Shown here piece by piece: positions 32,081 to 44,300 of a DNA stretch of 64,000 nt. Position 1 is the first letter of the stretch; every line of letters starts with the position of its first letter. The stretch comes from Cydia pomonella (lineage: Eukaryota > Arthropoda > Insecta > Lepidoptera > Tortricidae): positions 4,712,001 through 4,776,000 of the forward strand of contig NC_084729.1 of the NCBI RefSeq assembly GCF_033807575.1, written 5' to 3'. The notes beneath the pieces are model-generated. The model had not been told where the DNA came from. It searched no databases and worked only from the letters and a program-made list of their open reading frames with translations. The translations under genes were made by a program, and so were the position numbers.

Positions 32081-32236
32081 ATTAACACATTCACTGCCGG
32101 GAACCCACCTGGTGGGCGCTCGTGAACTTTGTTCAGATGCCGGACAACCCGCTGGGCGGGTTGTTTTGTACGCAGCTATAGACCACCGGTTTCTGGGGTA
32201 GTGCGCCGTTTTTTGTCTGGCAGTGAATGTGTTAAT
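32081..32236. mobile_element. TIR element ATTAACACATTCACTGCC
   Basis: Perfect 18-bp inverted ends: ATTAACACATTCACTGCC and GGCAGTGAATGTGTTAAT. The interior is GC-richer. Non-coding. Confidence 0.8.
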
Positions 32237-32261
32237 TCAAAATCGAATTTGTTTGGCCCAC

Positions 32262-32465
32262 TTGACGACCGTTCTGACCTAGTGGGTAGTGACCCTGCCT
32301 ATGAAGCCAATGGTCCCGTGTTCGAATCCCGGTAAGGGCATTTATATGTTTGTGTGATGAACACAGATATTTGTTCCCGAGTCATGGGTGTTTTTTATTT
32401 ATATAAGTATGTATTTATCTTATATACGCATATCGTCGCCTAGTACTTATAGTACAAGTTTTGCT
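32262..32465 (+). mobile_element. SINE family A copy
   Basis: GACGACCGTTCTGACCTAG head, GTTCGAATCCC B box, GTCATGGGTGTTTT body, diverged tail. Confidence 0.8.
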
Positions 32466-32483
32466 TAATTTGGGCAAAGAGTA

Positions 32484-32771
32484 TTTGAAATAGAGGTCGA
32501 TTGTCAAAGAAAATTTTGTAGCACACATGATTTAAACTTTTAGAACGCCATTTAACTTTGATCCTTATTCTTTCACTGATATGTGTTTAATTTCTTAAAT
32601 ATCAAAAAGGCGCCACTTTTTGATATTTTGATCTAATAGCCCAAAGGCCAAAGGTATGGCGGCATCATTTCGAGCGATGGCCTATGCCCGTTAAGATGGC
32701 GTCACTATTTAAAATTTACTGTGGCTACAATTTTTTTTTTGACAATCCACCTCTATTTCAAATTATCTTTG
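32484..32771. mobile_element. MITE AAATAGAGGT, full copy
   Basis: Ends GGCAAAGAGTATTTGAAATAG and, inverted, GGCAAAGATAATTTGAAATAG. The interior is shared with 30443-30716. Boundaries are clear from the inverted arms. Confidence 0.8.
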
Positions 32772-33002
32772 CCTATAACGAATAAAACCAACAAAGGTTT
32801 TTTTTTAATAAAGTAACAGACGTTACTTCTGGTGTTTTTAAGGACGACGAGGTTTACGATGACTGATGAATTAAAAAACAATTCGTTTTCATATTTTATT
32901 AGAAAAACAAGTTCAATGGATGGTTTTATACATTTTATTGTATTTCTTTATTGAACCAAGAGTAAGGTTAATACGGATACGTGTTGGCTGACCTTCAAGT
33001 TT

Positions 33003-33113
33003 AGGCCTGAGTGCGTACCATGTTCGACGTGTTACCTCCCTGTCACACTTGCCTACAAATTTACAAGTGCGACAGAGATGCAACACCTCGAACGTGGTTC
33101 GCGGTATGCCCTC
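33003..33113. mobile_element. CCTACCGCGAAC palindromic MITE, diverged copy
   Basis: Same arm order as 182-293 with several substitutions. The left end reads GGCCTGAGTGCGTACCATG. Confidence 0.7.
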
Positions 33114-33224
33114 TGTTTATTAATTTATTAATGTTTGCTACTTGTGTTTGGTGGAAAATGTATGCACACGCACGGCCGAATTCATCTTCCCATACAAACA
33201 GAGTTTCATTCTCATTTTAAAACT

Positions 33225-33560
33225 CCTTGTTGGATTATAATGAAACTTTGCACATACAATGACATGAGGCATATCTATACCTGTAATTAGTTTATATAGC
33301 TCCAGCTTTATAAAACAAGCTCAACGAGGGGGGGTGGGCTTAGGGTCGGCAACGCGCATGTAACTCCTCTGGAGTTGCAGATGTACATAGGCTACGGAGG
33401 CTGCTTACCATCAGGCAGGCCGTATGCTTGTTTGCCACCGACGTAGTATAAAAAAAAAAACAAAGGAAATAGAGCAAAAACAAGTAATGTATGAAAAACT
33501 TAAATTCTCTGTATTTTTTAAATTATGCTATCTGAAGCTACATAAATTAATTACAGGCAT
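33225..33560 (+). repeat. LINE-tail repeat (GGGTCGGCAACGCGC family), longer copy
   Basis: Includes AATGAAACTTTGCACATAC, CTCAACGAGGGGGGGTGGG, the GGTCGGCAACGCGCATGTAA block and GTAGTATAAAAAAAA. A phrase at 33850-33890 (CAAAGTTTCAGAGCAATCTAG) may belong to the same or a neighbouring repeat. Confidence 0.55.
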
Positions 33561-33570
33561 AGATACACCT

Positions 33571-33828
33571 ATGGAAAGTGGAGGTAAGGAATGGAATCTC
33601 CATGTACCAAAAAGTATCATAAAAAAACCTTATATAGGTGGCGCTACAATACCTATACATACTAGAATTCATGAACAAAAAAATCAAATCATAGACAGCG
33701 CACTTCAGGTTCTTAGCTGCTCTAGCGCTACTCTGGAGAGATTTGGAACTATCATTTATAGCTGACAGCTGGACATTTGCAACAGATCTACCATAAGAGA
33801 TTTCACTGCTTTTAATTCCACACTCCAT
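33571..33828. mobile_element. Mutator-like MITE with perfect 10-bp target duplication
   Basis: Termini ATGGAAAGTGGAGG and CCACACTCCAT. AGATACACCT is repeated at 33561-33570 and 33829-33838. The same family as 2389-2655 upstream of gene 1. A 113-codon frame inside is not recognisable and is not conserved in the sister copy. Confidence 0.85.
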
Positions 33829-34144
33829 AGATACACCTTATCGTATTGTTAGTACAAAGTTTCAGAGCAATCTAGCTAGTTTGTATGGAGAACCGAGCTG
33901 CTGTATAAACAGGGTCCGGTATGAAGACCAGTTACACTCACCCCATAGCCACACTTACCCATATTGACCTTATATAACCTTGTTGTTATATCCTAGACAC
34001 TAAAATAACATTTCGAGCTGCCTCAATCTGACATTTTAGTACATAATTGGTATAAAACATTGACATACAGGTTGGGCAAATAAGAGTTAAAATTGAAAAA
34101 CAAAATGTATACCTCTTATTTGCCCACCCTGTATATCTTACGAC

Positions 34145-34350
34145 AGGACAGGTCTTACGGGCACTAAGAATGGTGCTAGTTCAGCGGTGTCACTCACGAG
34201 TTCGAGCCAATCGTACAATCCAACGCAACTAGTTGCGATGATGCCAAATCAACCAATCGCGTTGCGGCGTTAGACTGCACGATTGGCTCGCATTCGTGTG
34301 CGTGAAACCGCTGTACTGGCCCCATTCCTATTGCTCGTAAGGCCTGTCCT
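34145..34350. mobile_element. TIR element AGGACAGGTCTTACGGGCA
   Basis: Left AGGACAGGTCTTACGGG; right GCTCGTAAGGCCTGTCCT. Inner arms TCACGAGTTCGAGCCAATCG and CGATTGGCTCGCATTCGTG extend the foldback. Non-coding. Confidence 0.75.
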
Positions 34351-34398
34351 AGAAATATGTCAATGGTATAAAACCAGGATTGGATATCAGACCGTTTA

Positions 34399-34482
34399 GC
34401 ATGACTTGCATTCTCGCGCGCGACTCCATACTTAAAGTCGCGCTAGATGTATGGAGTCGCGCGCGAGAATGCAACTCATGCT
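34399..34482. mobile_element. palindromic MITE with CGCGCGCGA arms, copy 1
   Basis: AGCATGACTTGCATTCTCG and its inverse, with ACTCCATA inner arms. A second copy lies at 57622-57704. Confidence 0.8.
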
Positions 34483-34751
34483 ATACTCGGTTTTTTTAAG
34501 ATTAGAATTATCTCACCTCAATAGTAGTGATAATTTACTTTTTTCCGGTTCCTATGATATCTAATATTGCTGTAAAATAATATGTAAACGACACTATGAT
34601 TCAGTACAAAGTTACTCTAATTTAATTTTGGAAAGTTACCACTTCTTTTCATCTGAAAAGTAAAAATGGGAATAAAAATGGGTATAAAAATGGGATATAG
34701 CAGCTCTGATTGATCATCCGAACTGTCATTTAAGTATCTGAGATATAAATA

Positions 34752-34936
34752 AGGGCTTATTACATCCATATTTTCGTCGGGCACTTTTTGTATGGCCGAC
34801 CGGCTTTCTCACAAAAACCGTGCCACCGTGTAGATGTAAGCGCTATATTATCGCTAAAAGAGACACGGTAATAAAATGTACCTTACTCTGTCTCTCACCA
34901 TAAACTGTCCGACGAAAAGGTAGACATAATAAACCC
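34752..34936. mobile_element. TIR element AGGGCTTATTACATCC
   Basis: Left AGGGCTTATTACATCCATAT and TTTTCGTCGG; right CCGACGAAAAGG and ACATAATAAACCCT. Non-coding. Confidence 0.7.
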
Positions 34937-35561
34937 TGAATAGTACAGTTAGCATCAAAAGTAGCGGATCAGATTACGCGTCTAAAGTATCTACATTCTG
35001 TTACTTAATAAAACTAGTAGTTCGCCCCGAAGTGACAACTCGCGGTTCGCCAAAAAGTTAGATCAATTGAATGCTAGGTGCATGCGGTAAAGAATCGAAA
35101 ACCGTGCGATTTATTGCAAGGTCTATGGAGCCCTTAACTGATAGAAGTCACCAAAAAGATTAAAATAAACTGTATCTGTGGTAAACCGTAATTTTTCTTG
35201 TCCAATACCTATATTATGTATATTTTATTTCCTTTTTATCATGCTAATTATTTTAAAATCTTAAATTAAAAAACAATATTATAATTGTGTAAACCGAGCA
35301 CTTTCTTAAATACCATTCTCAACCATACTTTCTAGCAAATGAAGGGACCAGAACAGCAAGCCGCCTCATATTTTTGCCTTCTAGGCTCTTCTAGCTCCAT
35401 AACCCCTTGATCGAGCATGCTCATAATTTAATATGCCCTCAACTACACATTTACCTAATTTCATTTAAATTAGAACAAATTTATTTAAGTTATTGTTAAT
35501 CAAACTATCCTCGAATAGTTCAGCTTAAAAACATTGAAATGCCGGGTCGTGTCCCAAGCCA
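34937..35561. other. AT-rich intergenic DNA, nothing recognised
   Basis: No TIR, SINE landmark or credible reading frame was seen in this stretch. Confidence 0.5.
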
Positions 35562-35673
35562 GAGGGCCTACCGCGAACCACGTTCGACGTGTTGCCTCCC
35601 TGTCACGCTTACGTACGAATTTACAAGTGCGACAGAGAGGCAATACGTTGAACGTGGTTCGCGGTAGGCCCTC
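35562..35673. mobile_element. CCTACCGCGAAC palindromic MITE, full copy
   Basis: GAGGGCCTACCGCGAACCAC and its inverse CGCGGTAGGCCCTC, with the same centre as 182-293. Confidence 0.85.
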
Positions 35674-35992
35674 AGGTTGTGTGTTTAAAGTTGAATGTAA
35701 GAACTTCACTTCGCTTCGTTCGGTCGTTCGACTAGATATGAATATTTAGACCGTTACAGATGCTTTTGAACACAAACTGTACAAATATCTCTATTTGAGA
35801 AAAAAAATCGGCATATCTTTTGGCGTGTTATTTCATGCGCTACTATAAATGCTGACTGTACCTACAGTTCCCTGCAACTGCGTGTGTTTGTGTACATGTC
35901 TGTCGCTACTAGCGCTTCCAAAATTATAACTGGTGAGAAGAAACGCCGGAACAAACTCACCAGTCTGACTATCTTAACCTAAACTAACCTAA

Positions 35993-36183
35993 GCGGCCAA
36001 ATCCGTCTGCGGAAAATTCCGTGCACGAGCGTATTTTTCGTTTTTTTACAACTATAGGAAATAAAGCCGTTTTCACTGCTGAAATAAAAGCAACTGCTGT
36101 TTTGTGGATGAAGTTAACAATCGTGTACTATAGTTTGAAAAAAGCGCTCATGTACGGAATTTCCCGCAGACGAATTTGGCTGC
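35993..36183. mobile_element. TIR element GCGGCCAAATCCGTCTGCGG
   Basis: The left end and the right end CCGCAGACGAATTTGGCTGC are inverted, and arms continue with AAAATTCCGT and ACGGAATTTC. Non-coding. Confidence 0.75.
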
Positions 36184-36296
36184 ATTGACCTTACAAGTCT
36201 ACTCTAGATTACTAATTTCTCTATCGAACAAGTAATAGTAGGTATATTCCATACCTAGGCAGTAAAGGAAAACATGTTTTAGATCACAATTGATCT

Positions 36297-36424
36297 GAGG
36301 CTTTCCATCACAAAAGGGTCCTTAATGGCTTCAAGTGCATGTATCTTAAATTCGAACAGAAATTCTGATAGAATGGTCCTTACTGCACATGAAGCATAAG
36401 GACCCTTCTGTGATGGAAAGCCAC
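36297..36424. mobile_element. TIR element GGCTTTCCATCACA
   Basis: Inverted arms GGCTTTCCATCACAAAAGGG and CCCTTCTGTGATGGAAAGCC. Non-coding foldback. Confidence 0.75.
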
Positions 36425-37213
36425 ATTTACTGGCCGAGGTGTGTATACAATTATTCTGTTCGACGGAGTCGGAAAGCGGTAACTTTGTTTAGCGCACCTT
36501 GCCGAAAGTTGATGCTTTCCGGCCCAAGAACAGTAACTAAATAACTAACGTACCTAAAACAGTTAAAATGTAATATCGCGATAGGTATAAACTATTTTCA
36601 ATGAGAAGAACGTGACAAAAAACTCGATGACATTTTTAATAAGTATGTCTAACATAACTTGATCCTTAATTATTTAAAGCCATTTTACTTTTTTCATTTT
36701 TAAAATGACATTATGATGATAAAAAAAATAACATTATTAAATCAACTTAAATGGCATATAAAACGCACTTATCTGTAAAACTAAAATAAATCTAAAGAAT
36801 TTAACTCTTTTGGCATGGTGCCGAGGATGCTGGCAGCATTTCCCCGCTGTAAGTGAGTAATTCTTTATTGCACCACAAACAAAACAAATTTAAAAACACA
36901 TTTACTTCGTACTTATCGCTGTACTGCGATACTAAAACGATACGCCGCGCTGCCAGCTCATCACCAAAAAAGTTATTTCTTACATTAAAACTAAACATTT
37001 TTATTATTATATATTCAAGGGTATCTATCAAGTTTCCGAATACTTTCTGCTATCTTGCTGCTAAGAGCGACAGAGAAATAACATATACATTTCTCTGTCC
37101 CTCGCAGCAGAAAGCGTGCAGCGACCGGATAGATGTATTAATTCCTTAATAACTATGGCGCAGTACACTACTTAACATATTTCCATAGTCTATTCCAAAA
37201 TAATAAAAAAAAC

Positions 37214-37341
37214 TTAAGGTCAATGTGGTGAAGATAGGGCAAGAACTCTCGTATTTATATGCGTACTTCGTTTATTAGAAGCGACAAAAGAGCTTGTAGA
37301 CGGTTTTACCTGATAGCCGGCCTTCTCCACATCGACCTTAA
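37214..37341. mobile_element. TIR element with TTAA ends
   Basis: TTAAGGTCAATGTGGTGAAG at the left and CTCCACATCGACCTTAA at the right. TTAA at both outer ends would fit a TTAA target site, as at 7477-7716 and 49351-49560. Confidence 0.65.
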
Positions 37342-37569
37342 ACAAAAATTAATGGAATCCGAGCCCGGTCGTCCGACCAATGATAGGTACATTGCATAGG
37401 TACTTCATTGGCCGAATGACATTGTCACGTAATTTTTTTGTTAATATTTGAAGATCTTTATGAAATAGACTATAGTGAGAAGAACCGGTTAAAAACTCAA
37501 CGAATTTTTATTATAACTTCATTAAGTGTACCTCCTATAATTACATTAAAATTAGCCTTAAAATTATAT

Positions 37570-37870
37570 AGTACATTACTATAGAGGCCGGGAAACGAAG
37601 GGTTGCAGGCCTAGTAGATATACGGCCGAGCGTTGCAAGGGATACGCGGCCGGCAACCCCGTTCAGATTTGTATAGTGCTTTACTCAAACTTGCAATGAA
37701 ATAAAAAAAATAGTTTTTTTTATGGTTGAATGTCAAGACGTTGTGTCACATTTTGGCGGTTAAAAACAAAAGAAGGTTGCTTTACAGGCCTAGGCGTGTA
37801 AGGCTGTATGAAATTACACATCTTTACTAATTGCACCGGATACGTAGTATTTCCGGACCTTATATGAAGT
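37570..37870 (+). repeat. partial copy of the CATTACTATAGAGGCCGGG element
   Basis: TAGTACATTACTATAGAGGCC, GGGTTGCAGGCC and GCAACCCCGTTC match the arms of 25664-26218. The right end is not clear. Confidence 0.6.
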
Positions 37871-38091
37871 AACTCATCTTAACATTTCATTGCAAGTTAG
37901 AAAAAAACCTATTTAATCAATTATTTTTTTAAATTAAATATATCTAAAAGCGAATTAGATACGGATCATCATTGGCCGCGTCAAGTATAGCTAATAATCG
38001 TGCCTTTATCTGTGTTTTAAGATAAAATAAATTAACTGATTGAGGCGTTGTATGAATAAGAGGGTAAGTAGGTACATATTTACTAAATACT

Positions 38092-38181
38092 AGTTACAAG
38101 TTGTTTTATTAGTACATGTTAGAAGAAGAAGAACTGAGAACTAGAAAGAAGTACTGTTACAAGTTGTTTTATTAGTACATG
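38092..38181. repeat. short direct repeat downstream of gene 2
   Basis: GTTACAAGTTGTTTTATTAG occurs twice about 64 bp apart. Read on the minus strand each copy supplies an AATAAA, so these are also candidate polyadenylation signals for gene 2 at 38105-38110 and 38168-38173. Confidence 0.5.
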
Positions 38182-38184
38182 GGT

Positions 38185-38275
38185 GAAAAGTATTTTCTTT
38201 GTCTTGTTTCAGACCACTCTGTCACGCTTCTATTTTTGTCTTTTATGAATAAATAAAACAATTGAGTGCTATGCT
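38185..38275 (+). repeat. dispersed repeat GACCACTCTGTCACGC, copy 1
   Basis: GACCACTCTGTCACGCTTC and TATTTTTGTCTTTTAT followed by AAATAAATAA match 63920-63980. Possibly a retroelement tail. Confidence 0.5.
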
Positions 38276-38397
38276 ATTGCATCTCTTTTTAGATTATAAT
38301 TCTCATGAGAAAATTCAAACTAAATTTTACCGCATACAGCTCCACTCTGTCACATTTTCTGAGGACAAACAAGAAAACGAAAATAATTTTGACCAAC

Positions 38398-41300
38398 TTA
38401 CTTATTAATTGGTCGTGAACGCTTGTCCGGATGACGATCTTGTAGATGCTTATTCAACGCTTTTTCTATCATGGCCTCAGGACAAAATGGACATGTTATC
38501 ATTTTGATGTAGTCTTCCTTCTGTACAATTTTTACTATTTTGTGATCGTTAGTTAAATGTTCTTCGCAAGCTGTAAAATTTCTATATCTATATCCACAAT
38601 GTTTGCAAATGTATTTGTAATTTATTTTTACAGCCTTTATAACTTTTTTCTTATTTTCAGCTTTATTCTTTCCCTCCTCTTCCTTTTTACCAGGAATTTC
38701 CACTTTGGGCAACTCATCTTTTTCTTTGGTGTTTAATTTTTGTGCACTTTTGTCACACGCTTTTTCATCGTCTGTATTAACAGCATTATGCTGTTTTTCA
38801 CCATTATTGTTTTTCCTTGTTATACTCTCTACACGATCTCTAAAGATTTTTAGTATGATTGGTAATATTTCGTCTTGAGTATGTTTATTGGTTGTAGTTT
38901 CTGTGCTTGTAGCTTTTCTCCCTGTCGTACTATGTTTCTTGCTTAAAATGTCTGTATTTGTGCTTTTCCTTGCTTCACAAGTAGTAGCTACATCGTTATT
39001 CTTGTTCTTATTTGATAAATTATCCTGATCATTGGGGCATTCTGTATCTTTGCTAGTAGTAGTTTCAGAATCAATGCTTTTCCTTACTTCATTATTGTCC
39101 TTTTTATTATTTGCAGCGTGATTTATTTCCGAGACGCATGGTTCTTTGTTGCTATTGCTACTGTTGTTATTAGACGTTCCAATTGTTTTTCTGTTCTGCG
39201 ACTCACCATTTTTACTGGTGGCAATTTCATCACTAATATTTTTGCTTGCATTAGGTTGCCTTGTTTCATGCTCCTCGTTGTTTTTCCCTCGATCCCTTTC
39301 TTTGTTCTTATAGTGGTCGTGGCAGTCATTTAGATTTGGTCTGGTTTCAGATTCAGCACTGATACTTTTTCTTCTCTTTGAGTGCCCTTCGTGGCCATTG
39401 TCATTGTTTTCTGATACATTCGTATTTTTATTTTGCAGTTCACTGCATGCGAAATCACCACTAGTACTTTTCCGTTTATTGGATGGTCTCTCATGGCTCT
39501 TATCTTTATCATCATTGTCATCCGATGTAGAATTTTGTGAATCAGAGCTTGTAATCGTTGCAGTTGTAGTGCAAATACTTTTCCTTTTCTTCGAATGCTG
39601 GTCTTGGTTTTTGTTCTGATCGTCGATTTTATCGGATGTAGTGTTTGTGCCTGGGATTATTGTGTGTGAAGTTTCAGCACTAAGGCTTTTCCGCATTTTG
39701 GATTGACTTTTATAATTTTTGTCACTATCTTTGTTTTTTGACAAAACAGCTGCATTTATTTTTTGTAGTTCTGGGTTTGTTTCGTCACTAATGATTTTCT
39801 TCTTTTTAGAGTGACTTTCTAAGTTCGTGTCATTATTATTTGATGAAGGATTTGAATTTCTATTTTGTGTATCAGGGTTCAGATTGATCGCGTCTTCAGC
39901 ACTACTTCTTTTCCTTTTACCTGCGCACCGTTCTTGGTTTTTGTTATCCTGAATGTTAATCGAATTATTCGTATTTATGTTTTGTTGTTCTAGGCTTGTT
40001 ATAGATGCGGCTTCAGCATTAATAGTTTGTATCTTTGAATGGTGTTTTTCTTTGTTGTTATCGTTGGCTAGAGAAGTACTTATATTTCTGCCGCTATGAA
40101 CTGTGGCGGTACTAGTTACAGTTGTTGCAGTTTCTTTGGTTGGTTTTCCTCCAGAAATGCTTGACTTGTTACTGCCTTTATGTAAAGCAATGTTCAAATT
40201 CTCACCTCCGCCTGATTTGTTATCATTAGACTTGGAATTTTGACATTGTATAAGCGCCTCTACAGTTGATTCTTTTAACTTGTGTCGTGGCAATTTCACC
40301 ACAAAATTGCTTTGGTTTTGGCTGTCTTGCTTATTTTTATTATTATGCTTTTTTTGGTTACTTATTTCAGCCTGTTTGGAACTTAATGGTGCATCAACTA
40401 TTTTTACACACCGTTGTTCTTTCGTTGTTGTTTTCGTGTTTCTTGTTGTTTTAACATTACGATCCTTCTTTTTGTTAGTGCTGTCGCTTTCATCATTGAG
40501 GAGTGCAGGCTTAGAATCAGTTTGGCGCTCGTTAATTAAATATGTTTTTGTCTCTGGTTTCTGATCATCAATTTTTGTATTCTCAGCGATTTGTTTACTA
40601 GAAGTGTTTAGATGAGCGCCTGATGTCTCTAGCTTGATGTATTTTATTAAAACTTCAATGTATTTTCTTTTGAATGTAAGACAAAGTTGACAATTATATG
40701 CACTTTTAATTAGGCTTTTTAGATAATTTATTCCATTATAATAAAGTTGGCGGGGTGAATACATAGTAACATTATGGCATTCATGACACTCATACTTCAA
40801 ATCGGCCGTTGCATCCTCATGGTCACTTAAAATTATTAGGTCATGAATGGCATTATGAAGCTTTTGCGCATATACTTCATGATTGTTTTCGCTTAGTCGT
40901 TCTTGCACAAGTCTAAAGAAATTTATCTGAAATTTGAAAAATATCAACTCGTCTATGGCCGACTCTGATTCCTCATTATTAATATTTTTTATTTCTTCTG
41001 ACTCAGCAGCGTCATTTGTAGCTTGGTGGATTTCTATTTTCGTTTCTAGTTTAGGGAATATATTGTATTCGCTACTATCAGCACTTTCAATTTGTGTCGT
41101 TTCGCCAATAGAACAATTGATATTAAATTCTTCCTGTTGAACGGAAGAACCATCAGGTGATGACATTTTAACCTGTGCTATATATTGTCCATGAGGGCCA
41201 GTTATTACTTCGATATGGTATACATTGAAAGTGTCTGGTTTAGCACTATGATCTGCACGTTTACTTTCGTTATCATGCTCTGTCGCAGACCACCGTGCTA

Positions 41301-44300
41301 AATTTTGTCTTGCAATTTTAAATCTGTCATCATATTTACCATCAGGTATATCCTTCGGTTTGTGATCATCCTCGTCCATTTCTTTTGAGGAGCCATGATC
41401 TACAGCTGTATCTGTTCTTTTAATTTTGTTTTCATCTTCTGTATTTGTTTCTTCCATATGTTCTTTTATATGAGCTTCCTTAATGCTGTTTTGTTGCACC
41501 TTGTTTAAAATGTCTAATAGGGTTTCTGTTTTGGGCAAAGAAATGTTTGGATTAGTGATAATTTTATTCACAATTGATACTGTTACCGTGTTTTCTATTG
41601 TTTGCTTGATATTGACTTCTTGGTTAGTATGTACTTCAGAATTAGATGTGTTCATTCTCATTATAATATCATTGCTCTCTATATTATGTGATGTGGTTTC
41701 GGTTGTGACAGAAGTAGACACAAGTTCATAAGCATTAGTTAATATAGCACGTGCTTTAGAATTTTGTGTAACATTAGCAGGCACTTCGTCACTATCCGCA
41801 TGTAACAAAGCCATCGCAGTCTCAATGTCTATGCTGTCACTTGCTTTTTGTAAAAAGGTTTCACTCCGCACATTTTTCGTTGTTGTTTGTATTACGCTAG
41901 GTTGTATCGTCGACTCAACATTTTCCATGCTCAAGTATTGCTGATCCATGATCAGTGGAATCGTAGCCCCATCGCTTTTTATATCTATCCATGGTTGCTC
42001 TGTATTTATTTGCGATTGATTAATATCCTTGCTGGATGTCTCTTGTTGAGTAGAGGCTTCAATCAAATGAGTTGGTGTTCCATTGCTTTTATTATTCATG
42101 GTCATAGGTTTTAATTGGCCTTCTACGTTAGAAGAATCTTGCATTAGGTTGATTCCATTCATATTATGAGCTATCGCTGTTACATTTTTTTGTGACGTGT
42201 CAATTCGCCTATTAACTGTTTGTTTATGAATCTCTTTGCTTAACGGAGCTGGAATTATATTCGGAGTCATGTTCGTATTTGGTTTCTGGCTCAAATCCGT
42301 TGTTAAGTCAATATATGGTATCACATCACGTGTGGAATGTGGTTCAATATTACTTAGTGTTAGTGAGGGTGTCTTTTCTAATGGAACACGTCTGTCTTGA
42401 GTTTTTTTAGCATTTGATATTTTTATCTTTGTAGTCTTTGAGATTGTTTTTTTGGGAACACTGTCTTTTGTTCCGAAAGCCGCCCAGTTCGGTAAAGGGT
42501 ATAATTGAGTAGGGGTGCAGAAGGGTAAGGTTGAGGTAGAGGCATCATTGTTTATTGGTTCATTACGGACCAGGCTTGCAGCTAAAGTAGCGTTAACGTT
42601 GTTTTTTTTTGTTTCAGGATTAGCTCTTTGTTTCCGAGGGGCTCTAGGCTTTTTGTTCACAGGGACAGGTGGGCCCAGTATATCCCTAGTTGCATTCTGT
42701 AAAATATATTCCTGTGATCTCAATGCAGCCAAATAGGCCGCTTTTTCAATCTGCTCATTATTATACCCAGGATTTTGTGGCATAGAACCGGTTCTGATAT
42801 AGTTCTGCCTGTAGCCATTCCAAGCACCTGCTTGAGAATTTGGCATCGGAAGTGCTGGTTGACCGTTAAGGTACGATGACGCTGGGTTTATGCCACATGG
42901 CTTACCCATAGTACAGGAGTAGCATGGAGGTGGAGATGGCCTGGAACTATGAGACTGAGGACTCAAAGAAGGATTTATATTTTGATGTTGAAGAGGAGAG
43001 GAGTGTCTTATAGGAGACACGTTGATTGGGTCTCCTGCCCTGCCTGTAGTGGGTTGAAGATTCATTAAAGTTTGGGAAGTCATTGACTGTTGGTGAGAAG
43101 TCATAGAAAGATTCATTCCATGTTGATGGATTGAATACAGATGTGGTTGAGAATTTAAAGAATTCATTGATTGATGTTGAGGGTTAGCTAGAGCTCCTCT
43201 GCTAGTGGCTTGAGGATTGAAAGTAGGATTCATTGATGTATGCTGAGGGCTTAACGAAGAATTCCATAATTCATGTCCAGGATTCAAAATTGGTAGTCCC
43301 TGGCTAGTGTCATGAGGATTGAAAGTAGAATTCATTGATTGATGGTAAGGGCTTGATGAAGGAATCATTGATTCGTGTCCAGGATTGATTGCATTCATAT
43401 TATGAGCTGCCAGTGCTCTTCCGTTAGCTACATGAGGATTGGAAGTAGAATTCATTGATTGATGTTGAGGATTTAATGAGGATTCCATTAGCATGAATAC
43501 ATCTTCAGGATTCAAACCTGGTACTCCTTGGCTAGTGACATGAGGCTTGAAAGTAGAATTCATTGATTGATGTCGAGGGCTTGATGAAGGATTCATTGAT
43601 TGATGTCCAGGATTCAAAGCCAATGTTCCTCGGTTAGTGGCATGATGATTAAACGTAGTCATTGCTTGATGTTCAGGATTTAAAGGCGGCATGCTCATTG
43701 GGGCACCCGTGCCCGGCACAAGGTTTAAAGGACATGCCAGCTCACAAGTTCTGTAAGGCCTAACTTGATAATTCATCGTTGTTTGTCCATAATACTCCGT
43801 TCGCGTTTCAGTGTGTTTGTACACACTTATTTGAGCTTCTTGGTTCGCTGGAGCTGAACCATTCTGGACTGGATAACCGTTGACTGTTATTGGCAAGTTG
43901 TTGGCTGGTCTCTGGTTAGTTGTTTGTTCATAGGTGATGGTTCCTCCTGTAAAATTTCCTGGATGCGGGACGATCACACTCATCTCATTTGCTAGGTTCG
44001 GTGTGGTTTGTGCTTTTGGTATCTGGTTTCCATTCATTTGACGGCCATCTCGGGCATACACATTGGTGTTTGGTTGGTTTCTAAGATCACTTTGGACATA
44101 CATATTCATATTAGATTGAGTTCTAGGAACATTTTGGGCTTGCGGTGTCATAAAAGTTTCTGTTTGGGTATACACTCTTGGTAAAGGTGCATAAGGATTA
44201 GTCGGTGGTCTGCTTGGTGCGTCTAATAAATGTTTGAGATTCTGATTGCCTGCAGCTCTTAAATCATTTGAGGTACCCATATGTTGTTGATTAGGAGGCA

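Noticed and set aside
33424..33765. 113-codon frame
   Set aside because: It runs from a LINE tail into a MITE, and the sister MITE copy at 2389-2655 does not keep the frame.
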